Origin: Flagellimonas oceani
Lineage (GTDB): Bacteria > Bacteroidota > Bacteroidia > Flavobacteriales > Flavobacteriaceae
Reading direction: 5' to 3'
NCBI RefSeq assembly: GCF_011068285.1
Contig: NZ_CP049616.1
Location: 248,001-312,000, forward strand
Length of the DNA: 64,000 bases
The position numbers and the translations under genes were made by a program. This document shows, piece by piece, positions 1 to 9,334 of this stretch. The first letter of the stretch is position 1, and every line of letters begins with the position of its first letter. A model generated the notes under the pieces. The model was not told the origin of the DNA. It searched no databases and worked only from the letters and a program-made list of their open reading frames with translations.

Positions 1-1425
1 GGCCTTGGTGGCCTCGTCGATGGAGTATCGGTCTCCCGAAAGAACGGCCCCAGTCAAACCATATTCAGAGGTTCCGTCCACCAGCTTCAAGGTTTCGCTC
101 CAATCCTTGTCCTCGTACACATAAACGGTCACCACTGGACCAAAGAGTTCGGTGTACATGGTCTCGTACTTTGGATTAGTGGTCAATATTACGGTAGGCT
201 CTATAAAATATCCTACGGATTTATCATAATTTCCACCCGCGATTATTTCTGCATCATCGTCTGCTTTTGCTTGATCGATGTATTTGGCCAATTTGTCAAA
301 AGCACCTTCGTGGATCACTGCCGTGATAAAATTGCTCATGTCCTCTGGGGAACCCGGCTTGTTAAAGGAAGCGATATCTTTTTTGACGAGTTCCAAAATT
401 TCATCGGCTGTGGATTTTGGCAGATAAACTCTTGATGCGGCACTGCATTTTTGACCTTGAAACTCAAAAGCACCTCGGCTGATGGCGGTGGCCACCTGTT
501 GCGGTTTGGCCGTTGGGTGTGCAATGATAAAATCCTTTCCGCCCGTTTCACCTACGATACGTGGGTATGTCTTGTAGTTATGGATGTTGTTCCCGATCTG
601 TTTCCAAAGATTTTTGAACACGGTGGTTGAGCCGGTAAAGTGTATGCCTGAGAAATCTGGACTTGCCAAAATGGTATCGGAGATCATAACGGGGTCGCCA
701 TAGATCATGTTGATCACCCCATCGGGCAATCCGGCCTCTTTGAACACGTCCATGATCACCTTGGCGGAATAGATCTGGCTGTCGCTCGGTTTCCAGACGG
801 CCACATTCCCCATCATGGCGGCACTGGCAGGAAGGTTACCTGCAATGGCGGTAAAGTTGAACGGAGTGATGGCATATACGAAACCTTCCAATGGACGGTA
901 TTCCACACGGTTCCAGACCCCTTCCGAGGATTCCGGCTGTTCGCCATAGATCTGGGACATGTACTCCACGTTGAAACGCAAAAAGTCCACGATCTCGCAG
1001 GCGGAATCTATCTCGGCCTGATAAATGTTCTTGGATTGGGCCAGCATGGTGGCGGCGTTCATTTTTTGGCGGTAAGGACCTGCGATGAGCTCGGCGGCCT
1101 TCAGGAAAACCGCGGCGCGCTGTTCCCATGTAAGGTTTGCCCAGGCTTCCCTGGCTTCCAAACAATTGGAGATGGCCTGTTCCACATGTTTCTTTTCTGC
1201 CAAGTGGTAGTGTCCCAAAATGTGCTTGTGTTCGTGCGGTGGGGACATGGGCTTGGTATTGCCCGTTCTTATCTCTTCGCTTCCGATATAAAGTGGAACA
1301 TCCACTTCACTGTCATAAAACGCCTTGTATTGTTTTAGTACTTCTTCTCGTTCGGGCGAACCCGGAGCATAGCTCAGTACAGGTTCATTGTATGCTGTTG
1401 GAACTTGAAAAAATCCTTTTCCCAT
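1..1425 (-). CDS. pruA: delta-1-pyrroline-5-carboxylate dehydrogenase (3' end beyond window)
   Basis: This is an aldehyde dehydrogenase superfamily enzyme that oxidises glutamate semialdehyde (pyrroline-5-carboxylate) to glutamate with NAD+, the second step of proline catabolism, in the cytoplasm. The first 475 residues are present and the C-terminus lies left of base 1; the family is usually about 540 residues. Visible motifs are ITPFNFTAIAGNLP, the cofactor-side IHFTGSTTVF, ETGGKDFIIAH, and the catalytic cysteine in GQKCSAASRVY. It starts at the ATG MGKGFFQVPTAY. A Bacteroidetes-type promoter lies just upstream. The next gene upstream, apaG, is co-oriented but 75 bp away, so pruA is probably its own transcript. 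Confidence 0.95.
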   Translation of the reverse strand, partial: MGKGFFQVPTAYNEPVLSYAPGSPEREEVLKQYKAFYDSEVDVPLYIGSEEIRTGNTKPMSPPHEHKHILGHYHLAEKKHVEQAISNCLEAREAWANLTWEQRAAVFLKAAELIAGPYRQKMNAATMLAQSKNIYQAEIDSACEIVDFLRFNVEYMSQIYGEQPESSEGVWNRVEYRPLEGFVYAITPFNFTAIAGNLPASAAMMGNVAVWKPSDSQIYSAKVIMDVFKEAGLPDGVINMIYGDPVMISDTILASPDFSGIHFTGSTTVFKNLWKQIGNNIHNYKTYPRIVGETGGKDFIIAHPTAKPQQVATAISRGAFEFQGQKCSAASRVYLPKSTADEILELVKKDIASFNKPGSPEDMSNFITAVIHEGAFDKLAKYIDQAKADDDAEIIAGGNYDKSVGYFIEPTVILTTNPKYETMYTELFGPVVTVYVYEDKDWSETLKLVDGTSEYGLTGAVLSGDRYSIDEATKA

Positions 1426-1459
1426 AGAAATGTTTTTTTTTAATGATTTACAATTCTAT

Positions 1460-1490
1460 CAAAGGTAATGAAACCGCCAGCGAATATAAA
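1460..1490 (-). promoter_or_regulatory. putative pruA promoter
   Basis: Read on the minus strand, TTTA, 19 bp and TACCTTTG match the Bacteroidetes sigma-ABfr pattern TTTG-N19-TAnnTTTG, with one mismatch in the -33 element. It would place the start of transcription about 30 bp before the pruA ATG. Confidence 0.5.
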
Positions 1491-1500
1491 ATGGTGCGGG

Positions 1501-1896
1501 TTAGTTTATTGCAAAGGGTGCGGCAAACTTAAAAGTCGGTATTTCCACTTCGAACTCTTCGGCATTGGTAAAGTTTACCATGTGGTAATGTCCGCGCATG
1601 GCCCCGACAGGCGATGCCAAGAGGCAACCGGAGCTATAGGTGTGGGAACTGCCGGGCTTTATTACGGGCTTTCTTCCGATAACCCCCTCCCCATCAACGG
1701 TTTCCATATCCTTAAGGGCATCGAATACATCCCAATGCCTTGCGGTTAGCTGTACCGTGTCCTTGCTCAAGTTCTCGATGGTTATGGTATAGCCAAAGGC
1801 ATAGTGCACTTTGTAATTCTTAAAAAATGTGCCTTCAAACGAGGTGCGTACCGATACTTTTATTCCTTTGGTTACCTGTGTAAACATAACTATCAA
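1501..1896 (-). CDS. apaG: ApaG / Co2+-Mg2+ efflux-associated family protein
   Basis: This 131-residue protein matches the full length of ApaG, an immunoglobulin-like beta-sandwich domain. Family landmarks are YTITIENLS, LTARHWDVFDA, VDGEGVIGRKPVIKPG and TYSSGCLLASPVGAMRGHY. The biochemical role of ApaG is poorly defined: genetic links to Co2+ resistance and Ap4A metabolism are known in enterobacteria. The ATG overlaps the end of the upstream DUF3667 gene by 4 bp (ATGA), so the two are very probably translated from one mRNA. Confidence 0.9.
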   Translation of the reverse strand: MIVMFTQVTKGIKVSVRTSFEGTFFKNYKVHYAFGYTITIENLSKDTVQLTARHWDVFDALKDMETVDGEGVIGRKPVIKPGSSHTYSSGCLLASPVGAMRGHYHMVNFTNAEEFEVEIPTFKFAAPFAIN

Positions 1897-3146
1897 TAGG
1901 TTAAACCGCTTCCTGCAAACGTGACTATGATCGTAAAAAAGGCCAAGATCATAAATACCGTATTCAAAAAGATGTATTTTACAATAGTTTTAAATCTTCC
2001 TTGTCCGTAGAACTTTCGCATTGCCTTATAAAGGTAAAAGGCAAAAATCAACAGAAAAATCCCCGAACTGCTAATATTGAATATGGTATCCAATGCTAGG
2101 CTAAGGATGAGCAAGATAAACAAGAGCGACTGATTGTGGAAACTAAAAATAAGATGATCGGTGTAGGTATAATTTTTTCTGATGTACACCAACCAAATGA
2201 AGACCGTGAACACGGGCATAAAGAAAAATATGATAAAAGGCAATTTGGAAATGGTGCTGTTGACCCAGCTGCCAGGTTCGCTTATGGCCCTTAAAATACT
2301 GTTGGCGGTATTAAAGGCCATTTTGTTGCCCGTTGTTTCCTCGATATTGTAAAGGGTTTGGGCCTGCTCAAAATTGTAAAGGGTGTCCTTTTTAATGGCG
2401 TGCCCAAAAAACTCGATTTTACTAAAAAAAGGCTCGGTGCCCGATTTGGTGCCAAGGCTCTTAAAATATGCTGATGGGTTTGCGTTCATAAAGGAATCCT
2501 TCTTCTTTTCACTCTTCTTTATTTCATTCATAAAAACTCCGAGAGAGTCCAAACTGCCCAGTTTTGCGGAAAGTTTTGGGTCCCCGTTTTTGACGGAGTC
2601 AAGATGTTGAAGGCCCACGGAAATGTTCGGGTTTAACTTTTTTAAGGAATCCAGGGTCATTTGGGTCGATCCGCTCTGTTTTTCATAGATGGTACTATCC
2701 ACTTCTATGCCTCCCGATTCGGTATTGAATTTGAACGGTGAACCATTATAAATGGTGCCGTCGAATTTTTTGGCAGCTTGGTCCCAATCATCGAATTTGC
2801 TATTGTAGGCAAACATTAAAAAGTAAAGGAAGGCCAAGCTCAACAGAAAACGGAACGGATTGGTGTAGGTTACCCGTTTGCCATTAACGTAGTCTTTTGT
2901 GATTCGGCCGGGCCTCAAAAGCAATGCGGAAAGTGTTCTTAAAAGTTTGGAATCGTAATTGATCAACCCCGAAAAAAACTCGTTGATAAAATCCTTTAGT
3001 GTAAGTTTTTTGGTGCTGTTGGCCTGTGAGCAATTGGGGCAGTACTTGTCGCTCATGTCCAGTGGATGTCCACAGTTGAGACATTCTACGCCCCTAAATT
3101 TTAACTCATAGCGACCTTTGGTGATCAAACTATCTTTTTTGCCCAT
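1893..3146 (-). CDS. DUF3667 zinc-ribbon membrane protein
   Basis: This 417-residue protein carries an N-terminal zinc-ribbon motif (CLNCGHP, then CPNCSQ) at about residues 22-40. A segment GLINYDSKLLRTLSALLLRPG and a first membrane span follow at about 95-113. A long polar, probably extracytoplasmic loop holds acidic and lysine-rich stretches (about 115-300), and four more hydrophobic spans follow in the last 110 residues. This is the architecture of DUF3667 proteins of Bacteroidetes; no function is established. It overlaps apaG by 4 bp and lies 32 bp downstream of the T9SS plug gene, so the three may form one operon. Confidence 0.8.
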   Translation of the reverse strand: MGKKDSLITKGRYELKFRGVECLNCGHPLDMSDKYCPNCSQANSTKKLTLKDFINEFFSGLINYDSKLLRTLSALLLRPGRITKDYVNGKRVTYTNPFRFLLSLAFLYFLMFAYNSKFDDWDQAAKKFDGTIYNGSPFKFNTESGGIEVDSTIYEKQSGSTQMTLDSLKKLNPNISVGLQHLDSVKNGDPKLSAKLGSLDSLGVFMNEIKKSEKKKDSFMNANPSAYFKSLGTKSGTEPFFSKIEFFGHAIKKDTLYNFEQAQTLYNIEETTGNKMAFNTANSILRAISEPGSWVNSTISKLPFIIFFFMPVFTVFIWLVYIRKNYTYTDHLIFSFHNQSLLFILLILSLALDTIFNISSSGIFLLIFAFYLYKAMRKFYGQGRFKTIVKYIFLNTVFMILAFFTIIVTFAGSGLTY

Positions 3147-3178
3147 GCCTTTTTTTGAGGATTTGGGTCTAAAGATAA

Positions 3179-4432
3179 TTAATTACTGATATTTTGGGAG
3201 TTTGTTGAGCCTATACCTATAATACTGTCGTACATATCTCCGAAATCCCGATAATAAACCAGAATAAGGTAGTTGTTCTCTGTAAAATGAAAATTTCCGC
3301 TTACCAAATTGGGTTCAATGGACCCATCTTCGCGCTGCACCACATATTTGTAGTTGTAGAATCCCTGCTTTATGGGCAAGGTAGCTTCAAACTTTCCCGT
3401 TTCTTCGTTGAATATCATTTTATTCTCTTCTTCGAGGGCATAATTGTTGAACTTTCCGATAACGTACACATTGTCCAGCCCGATCATATTGGAGTAGGGC
3501 AGGCTAAAATGGACCATGGAATATTCCGCTTCGCGAGAGACATCGTCGCCCTGTAGCGTACGAACCGCAAAATCCCCGTTAATGTCTGGGAAATAGGTGT
3601 ATTCTTGATCAAACCGGTATTCATTGGTGAACAGGTAATGGTGGTACACATCCCTCATTTCTATGTTTGAAATGGCAAAGGTCGGGGAGCGCAGGTCCTT
3701 TGTGTCGAAGTTGAGATATTCGTTGCCACCGAAAAAGCTCGTTTCCTCGTTATATTTATATACCAGCTCCGTTCCTATGGTAAATTGCGGTTTGATATTA
3801 TAAAGTGCCGTGGGCCATTGATGGTTTTGAATGATGGCGACCTTGATCTCGTTTTTGGGGTTTACCACATTAAAGCCCGCAGTATTGATGTTGAACTGCA
3901 CCACCTGCTTTGTATTGAGATAATTAAAGTCCCTTGATCTTTTTACGGTGGCGGCAACGGACACCGCATCGCGAAATACCACAAACCTTCTGGAGAATTG
4001 CAAATCGCCGTAGCTATTGTAGATTTCGAGCACAAAATTTCCCGTAACGGTCAATTTAACATTTTCGTTAGGTATGGTGAGCCGATAGTTCGAGTACGGC
4101 TGAAGCGTGGTATAACTGTTCTCGTAATCGATGATTCGTTGGTTGTCCGCTCCCGAGAGGTATTGGGATTTAAGCAATTGCGATGGAGTCCAATCGTAAT
4201 CGCAGTGCACAATTTTGTAATAGTAATCTTGTTCGTTCGCAGTAAGGTCGTCAAACTCCAAAGTTATCGGTTCGCCCAGTTTTATCACGGGAAACTGGTC
4301 CTCCGTAGGACCTTTAAAAACCACCGATTTTATATTCGGGGGAGGGTTTTTTTCCTCTAGGGCCTGTCCAAAAGCAGAAGAGGTCATCAAACCAAAGAGA
4401 AACAGAATTTTGGTAAAACGTATCAAGGGCAT
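3179..4432 (-). CDS. type IX secretion system plug protein (DUF5103)
   Basis: This 417-residue exported protein has a signal peptide (MPLIRFTKILFLFGLMTSSAFGQ). Beta-rich sequence typical of the DUF5103 / T9SS plug family follows, for example HCDYDWTPSQL, YENSYTTLQPYSNYRLTIPN and VHFSLPYSN. A C-terminal E-set-like part has FYNYKYVVQREDG and ends in YLILVYYRDFGD. In the Flavobacterium johnsoniae translocon structure the family member caps the periplasmic end of the SprA pore when no substrate is engaged. Transcription is divergent from nqrA. Function is assigned by family resemblance only. Confidence 0.8.
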   Translation of the reverse strand: MPLIRFTKILFLFGLMTSSAFGQALEEKNPPPNIKSVVFKGPTEDQFPVIKLGEPITLEFDDLTANEQDYYYKIVHCDYDWTPSQLLKSQYLSGADNQRIIDYENSYTTLQPYSNYRLTIPNENVKLTVTGNFVLEIYNSYGDLQFSRRFVVFRDAVSVAATVKRSRDFNYLNTKQVVQFNINTAGFNVVNPKNEIKVAIIQNHQWPTALYNIKPQFTIGTELVYKYNEETSFFGGNEYLNFDTKDLRSPTFAISNIEMRDVYHHYLFTNEYRFDQEYTYFPDINGDFAVRTLQGDDVSREAEYSMVHFSLPYSNMIGLDNVYVIGKFNNYALEEENKMIFNEETGKFEATLPIKQGFYNYKYVVQREDGSIEPNLVSGNFHFTENNYLILVYYRDFGDMYDSIIGIGSTNSQNISN

Positions 4433-4531
4433 AAATTTTAGGTAAAGGTAAACAAAAAGTTATCTGGGGAGTCAAGCTCGTTATAATCCCAATTTTATGG
4501 TTAATTATTATGAAAACAATCCTTTTAGTAC

Positions 4532-4539
4532 TATTTTTG
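4532..4539 (+). promoter_or_regulatory. putative -7 box of the nqr operon
   Basis: TATTTTTG is an exact match to TAnnTTTG, 34 bp before the nqrA ATG in the 141-bp region between the divergent plug and nqr genes. I see no TTTG at the expected -33 distance, so the call rests on one element. Confidence 0.4.
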
Positions 4540-4573
4540 CGTTCGATTTTGATAACAAAAGGTCTACAATAAT

Positions 4574-5926
4574 ATGTCTAAAGACATCCGGATTAAAAAG
4601 GGGTTGAACATCAACCTCGTCGGGGCGGCAGAGCAGACTATTTCCAAAGCCGTTACAAGTAACGTTTACGCCCTGAACCTAGATGATTTCCACGGAATCA
4701 CTCCAAAAATGTTGATAAAACAAGGGGAAGAGATAAAAGCGGGCGAACCCCTCTTTTATAACAAGAACAACGAAGAAATGCATTTCGTTTCCCCAGTGAG
4801 TGGAGAACTTGTGGAAATTGTAAGGGGAGCAAGAAGAAGGATTTTAACCCTGAAAATTCTTGCCGATAAAGAACAAGATTACATGATCAACAAGGTGCCG
4901 GATTTGGATACGGCCGATGGGGAAGCCATTAAATCCTACCTATTGCAGTGTGGGGGGTGGCCGTTCATCAAACAAAGACCTTACGATGTGATCGCTGACC
5001 CCGATGTAACTCCAAAAGCGATTTTTGTTTCTGGATATGCTACCGCGCCATTGGCAGCGGACCCTGATTTTGTGCTTGAGAACAAGGAACAGGAGATCCA
5101 GGCGGCAGTGACTGCGCTGAGCAAGATGACACCCGGAAAAATACACGTGACCATCGGAAAATCCAATAGGTCGCCGTTCGTCAATATTAAAGGGGTGGAG
5201 CTCCATCGGATTTCCGGGCCCCATCCAGCAGGATTGGTAGGAACGCAGATCAACAAAATCGACCCCGTGAACAAAGGGGAGGTTGTCTGGACGTTGTCGC
5301 CACAGGACATGGTAATGTTGGGCGAGCTCGTCATGACCGGTAAGTTCAATGCCGAACGAATCGTGGCCTTGGCCGGATCGGTGGTAAAGCAACCGAAATA
5401 TTACAAGACCAAGATCGGCGCTGAAATCTCGACTTTCCTTTACGCAAGCGGCGTCAATGAGGATAGGTTCAGGTTGATCAATGGAGACGTGCTTACCGGT
5501 GCCAAAACGCATACCGAAGGACATTTAGGGTTTTACAACAATACGGTAACCGCTATCCCGGAAGGGGATGATTACGAGTTTTTCGGTTGGAACAAGCCCG
5601 TGTTCAACAAAATTTCATCTACAAGGGCATTGACCTTTTCGTGGTTGCAGCCCAAAAAGAAATATGACCTCGATACCAACACCAATGGAGAGCACAGGGC
5701 TTTTGTGGTAACGGGAAGGTATGAGGAGGTTTTTCCTTTGGACATTTACCCGCTTCAGTTGTTGAAAGCCTGTATGGTGAAGGATTTGGATGAAATGGAA
5801 CAATTGGGGCTTTATGAAGTGGCACCCGAGGATTTCTCGTTGACGGAATTCATATGCATATCAAAACAACCACACCAACAAATAATCAGGGAAGGATTGG
5901 ATTTGTTGCAAAAAGAACTTGGATAA
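4574..5926 (+). CDS. nqrA: Na+-translocating NADH:quinone reductase subunit A
   Basis: NqrA is the cytoplasmic, cofactor-free subunit of the Na+-pumping respiratory complex that passes electrons from NADH to menaquinone or ubiquinone. The 450-residue length fits the family. Recognisable stretches are IRIKKGLNINLVGAAEQ at the N-terminus, PKMLIKQGEEIKAGEPLFY, VSPVSGELVEIVRGARR and the C-terminal FPLDIYPLQLLKACMVKDL. It is the first gene of an unbroken nqrABCDEF run with spacings of 1-11 bp. Confidence 0.97.
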   Translation: MSKDIRIKKGLNINLVGAAEQTISKAVTSNVYALNLDDFHGITPKMLIKQGEEIKAGEPLFYNKNNEEMHFVSPVSGELVEIVRGARRRILTLKILADKEQDYMINKVPDLDTADGEAIKSYLLQCGGWPFIKQRPYDVIADPDVTPKAIFVSGYATAPLAADPDFVLENKEQEIQAAVTALSKMTPGKIHVTIGKSNRSPFVNIKGVELHRISGPHPAGLVGTQINKIDPVNKGEVVWTLSPQDMVMLGELVMTGKFNAERIVALAGSVVKQPKYYKTKIGAEISTFLYASGVNEDRFRLINGDVLTGAKTHTEGHLGFYNNTVTAIPEGDDYEFFGWNKPVFNKISSTRALTFSWLQPKKKYDLDTNTNGEHRAFVVTGRYEEVFPLDIYPLQLLKACMVKDLDEMEQLGLYEVAPEDFSLTEFICISKQPHQQIIREGLDLLQKELG

Positions 5927-5927
5927 T

Positions 5928-7178
5928 ATGGGCATGAAAGAAAAATTACATCAGTTAAAACTAAAGTATCAGGGCAAAAAAATGGCCCCGGCCTTCAATG
6001 CGCTGCATACTTTTCTTTATACGCCGAACGAAACCACCCATTCGGGGGCGCATGTTCGGGCTGCGGATGATTTAAAGCGTACAATGAACACGGTAATCTT
6101 GGCTTTGGTGCCCTGTTTGCTGTTCGGAATGTTCAACGCAGGTTACCAGCATTATTCCGCCATAAACGGTTTTCCGGAGAATTTTTCACTTTTTGATCAC
6201 TTTTTGACATGGGATAACTTTTGGGTGGGCGTTACTACCGTTTTGCCATTGGTTATTGTGTCCTACGGAGTGGGTCTGGCCATCGAATTCTTGTTCGCTG
6301 TGATCAAGGGTCACGAAGTGGAAGAGGGCTATTTGGTGACCGGGATGTTGGTTCCGTTGATCATACCCGTGGATACGCCACTTTGGATGCTGGCCATTGC
6401 CATAGCATTCGGGGTTGTTATCGGAAAAGAAGTTTTCGGTGGTACCGGAATGAACATTTTGAACCCTGCCCTGACTATTCGTGCCTTCTTGTTCTTCGCC
6501 TATCCAACTTGGATGAGCGGTGACAAAGTTTGGGTGCACGAAGGTGTTCAAAGAGCCGGGACCGCGGATGCCATATCCGGTGAAACCGTTCTGGGTTCCT
6601 TGGCGCAAGGTGCCGAATATTCGTACTCACTATCGGATATGTTCTATGGATTTATTCCTGGTTCCGTTGGTGAAACATCAACCTTATTGATTTTGTTGGG
6701 AGCACTATTCTTGATATTCACAAAAATAGCTTCGTGGAGAATTATGGTAAGTGCCGTAATAGGCGCATTGGCCATGGGACTTATCTTCAACGGTATCGTG
6801 GATGCCGGATGGTTGCCCGAATACAGTAAATTCTATACATTGATGAGCTTCCCCTACTGGCAGCACTTGTTGGTCGGCGGATTGGCCTTTGGTATCGTAT
6901 TTATGGCCACCGATCCCGTAACAGGATCGCAGACCAATAAAGGCAAATGGTACTACGGGTTCTTTATCGGGTTACTTTCGGTAATGATCCGGGTGTTCAA
7001 CCCAGGATATCCGGAAGGGGTGTTCTTGGCCATCTTGTTGATGAACGTATTTGCACCGACCATTGATCACTACGTGGTAAAAGGCAACATTAAGAAGAGA
7101 TTAAAACGATTTAAGACAGCAACCATATATCCAAAACCTTCGGATGAGGTTGATACACTAAAAACGGAAACAGCTTAA
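5928..7178 (+). CDS. nqrB: Na+-translocating NADH:quinone reductase subunit B
   Basis: NqrB is the main membrane subunit: it carries riboflavin and a covalent FMN and forms much of the Na+ path. I start it at ATG 5928, one base after the nqrA stop, giving 416 residues; an in-frame TTG at 5919 would overlap nqrA. About ten hydrophobic spans are visible, with GKEVFGGTGMNILNPALT and FMATDPVTGSQTNKGKW conserved. The FMN-attachment site normally reads SGAT; here the matching segment is AISGETVLGSLAQ, putting the acceptor threonine at about residue 220 with Glu in the preceding position. Confidence 0.96.
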   Translation: MGMKEKLHQLKLKYQGKKMAPAFNALHTFLYTPNETTHSGAHVRAADDLKRTMNTVILALVPCLLFGMFNAGYQHYSAINGFPENFSLFDHFLTWDNFWVGVTTVLPLVIVSYGVGLAIEFLFAVIKGHEVEEGYLVTGMLVPLIIPVDTPLWMLAIAIAFGVVIGKEVFGGTGMNILNPALTIRAFLFFAYPTWMSGDKVWVHEGVQRAGTADAISGETVLGSLAQGAEYSYSLSDMFYGFIPGSVGETSTLLILLGALFLIFTKIASWRIMVSAVIGALAMGLIFNGIVDAGWLPEYSKFYTLMSFPYWQHLLVGGLAFGIVFMATDPVTGSQTNKGKWYYGFFIGLLSVMIRVFNPGYPEGVFLAILLMNVFAPTIDHYVVKGNIKKRLKRFKTATIYPKPSDEVDTLKTETA

Positions 7179-7180
7179 TT

Positions 7181-7930
7181 ATGGCAGTCAATACAGAAAA
7201 AAATAGCTACACTGTAGTCTTTGCAGTCTTAATGGTTATTGTAGTGGGTTCGCTATTGGCATTCGTTGCATCTGGCCTAAAGCCAATGATCGATGAGAAC
7301 GAGCGCTTTGAAAAGCAACAGAACATCCTTTATGCCATGGGGGTCAACGAAAATGAAGGCGATGGCGATGTTTCCTTTATTCCTACCTCTGAAGTGGAAG
7401 ACGCATTTTCAAAATATATCACCCAACAATTGGTATTGGAAGGCAGCGAGGCCGTAGAAAAGCAGGATGCCTACTTGATCAATGTTGAAAAAGCTCTGGC
7501 CAAGGCAAAAAGTGGCCAAAAGGCAGAACTTCCTTTATTGATCGGCGAAAAGGACGGAGAGAAATTCTACATCATCCCCATGTTCGGAAAAGGACTTTGG
7601 GATGCCATTTGGGGGTACATGTCCGTAGATGAGAACATGGAGATAAAAGGTGTATATTTTGATCACCGTGGAGAGACTCCCGGACTTGGGGCCAACATCA
7701 AGCAAAGATTTTTTATGGATGATTTTGAAGGAGAGCTGGTTGTTGATGGCAATACCTATGTAGGGGTGGAAGTTGCCAAGGGAAACAATGATCCTTTGAA
7801 CAACGAAAAAGAAGATAATCAAGTAGATGCTTTGGCCGGAGCCACCATTACAGGTAATGGTGTTACCGCAATGATCAAGGAGAGCCTAAAGCTATACAAA
7901 CCTTATTTACAAACTATTAGAACCAATTAA
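7181..7930 (+). CDS. nqrC: Na+-translocating NADH:quinone reductase subunit C
   Basis: NqrC (249 residues) has one N-terminal membrane span (about residues 10-32) and a periplasmic FMN-binding domain. The flavin is attached to the threonine of ALAGATITGNGV, T222 by my count, matching the SGAT motif used by ApbE. GRGETPGLGANI-type sequence (HRGETPGLGANIKQ) and VDALAGATIT are family signatures. It lies 2 bp after nqrB and 1 bp before nqrD. The apbE gene downstream supplies the flavin transferase this subunit needs. Confidence 0.96.
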   Translation: MAVNTEKNSYTVVFAVLMVIVVGSLLAFVASGLKPMIDENERFEKQQNILYAMGVNENEGDGDVSFIPTSEVEDAFSKYITQQLVLEGSEAVEKQDAYLINVEKALAKAKSGQKAELPLLIGEKDGEKFYIIPMFGKGLWDAIWGYMSVDENMEIKGVYFDHRGETPGLGANIKQRFFMDDFEGELVVDGNTYVGVEVAKGNNDPLNNEKEDNQVDALAGATITGNGVTAMIKESLKLYKPYLQTIRTN

Positions 7931-7931
7931 T

Positions 7932-8579
7932 ATGGCGCTACTATCAAAAAAAGACGCAAACCTGATAAAGGACCCGTTGGCGGACAATAACCCGATTACC
8001 ATCCAGGTATTGGGAATATGTTCTGCCCTGGCAATTACTGCGGAGCTTAAGGCTTCTGTGGTAATGGCAATATCCGTATTGTTTGTAATGGGGGTCGGTA
8101 ACGTGGTAATTTCGCTGATAAGAAATATAATACCTTCAAAAATTAGAATTATTGTACAGTTGGTCGTGGTTGCCGCCCTGGTGATTATCGTGGATCAAGT
8201 ACTAAAGGCTTTTGCCTACGACCTAAGTAAGACCTTGTCGGTATTTATCGGACTTATTATCACCAACTGTATCATTATGGGACGTTTTGAGGCATTTGCC
8301 CTTGGCAACGGTCCCCGTAGGGCATTCCTTGACGGAATTGGAAATGCACTGGGATATGGTGTCATTTTGGTGATCGTAGGATTCTTTAGGGAGCTCTTGG
8401 GTTCGGGAACCCTTTTTGGAATGAAAGTGTTGGGTGATCCCATCGCCAAAACAGGATTGTATTCCATCGGCTATGAGAACAATGGTTTTATGATCATCCC
8501 CCCGGCCGCATTGATCGTTGTGGGAATCATAATTTGGGTGCAACGTTCCAGAAATAGAGCATTAATTGAAGAAGCATAA
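7932..8579 (+). CDS. nqrD: Na+-translocating NADH:quinone reductase subunit D
   Basis: NqrD is a 215-residue, six-span membrane subunit homologous to NqrE and RnfA/E. Two cysteines in half-membrane helices, C30 in LGICSALAIT and C113 in IITNCIIMGRFEAFA, correspond to the residues that with two from NqrE hold the intramembrane [2Fe-2S] cluster. Also conserved are DGIGNALGYG and FFRELLGSGTLFG. It lies 1 bp after nqrC. Confidence 0.96.
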   Translation: MALLSKKDANLIKDPLADNNPITIQVLGICSALAITAELKASVVMAISVLFVMGVGNVVISLIRNIIPSKIRIIVQLVVVAALVIIVDQVLKAFAYDLSKTLSVFIGLIITNCIIMGRFEAFALGNGPRRAFLDGIGNALGYGVILVIVGFFRELLGSGTLFGMKVLGDPIAKTGLYSIGYENNGFMIIPPAALIVVGIIIWVQRSRNRALIEEA

Positions 8580-8590
8580 ACCAAGGAAGC

Positions 8591-9331
8591 ATGTTAGAGC
8601 ATTTAGAACTATTTTTTAGATCAATCTTCGTAGACAATATGGTGTTTGCGGTCTTTTTGGGAATGTGTTCCTATTTGGCCGTATCCAAAAAAGTTTCTAC
8701 CGCAGTAGGATTGGGAGCTGCCGTAATATTCGTGTTGGGTGTTACCGTTCCATTGAACTGGTTGTTGGACAAATACTTGCTTCAAGATGGGGCATTGGTT
8801 TGGTTGGGCCCGGAGTATGCGGATTACGACCTTAGTTTTCTATCGTTCATCCTATTTATTGCCACCATTGCAACTATGGTACAATTGGTAGAGATCGTAG
8901 TGGAAAAATTTTCTCCCTCATTGTATAACTCATTGGGTATCTTTTTGCCGTTGATTGCGGTAAACTGTGCCATTTTGGGCGGTTCGCTCTTTATGCAGAC
9001 CAGGGATATTCCAAATATAGGTCTGGCCTTGAACTATGGGGTCAGCTCCGGTATCGGATGGTTCCTGGCTATTTTGGCCATTGCCGCCATTCGTGAGAAA
9101 ATTAGATATTCCAATGTGCCCGCACCATTGCGCGGTCTGGGAATCACGTTTATAATCACCGGTTTAATGGGAATCGGGTTCCAGAGCTTTGGAGGTATGC
9201 TCACAGGAGACAACGAGCCGCCAGAGGAAACCCAGACCACAACCGCGGAAACCAAGGAAGAGAAAGAAATCAAAAAAGAGATTGAGGACAAAGAAAAAGC
9301 AATCTCTTATAACGAAGCCATAAACAAATAG
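8591..9331 (+). CDS. nqrE: Na+-translocating NADH:quinone reductase subunit E
   Basis: NqrE is the partner of NqrD around the intramembrane iron-sulfur cluster. The cluster cysteines are C26 (FLGMCSYLAVSKK) and C126 (LIAVNCAILGGSLFM). The protein is 246 residues, about 48 longer than the Vibrio subunit. The extra length is a hydrophilic, Glu/Lys-rich C-terminal tail (from about residue 210, ending KEKAISYNEAINK) that should face the cytoplasm. It starts 11 bp after nqrD and ends 3 bp before nqrF. Confidence 0.95.
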   Translation: MLEHLELFFRSIFVDNMVFAVFLGMCSYLAVSKKVSTAVGLGAAVIFVLGVTVPLNWLLDKYLLQDGALVWLGPEYADYDLSFLSFILFIATIATMVQLVEIVVEKFSPSLYNSLGIFLPLIAVNCAILGGSLFMQTRDIPNIGLALNYGVSSGIGWFLAILAIAAIREKIRYSNVPAPLRGLGITFIITGLMGIGFQSFGGMLTGDNEPPEETQTTTAETKEEKEIKKEIEDKEKAISYNEAINK

Positions 9332-9334
9332 AAG

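Noticed and set aside
4940..5524. 194-residue minus-strand frame
   Set aside because: It is a shadow of nqrA in a run of GC-rich third positions, with no family features.
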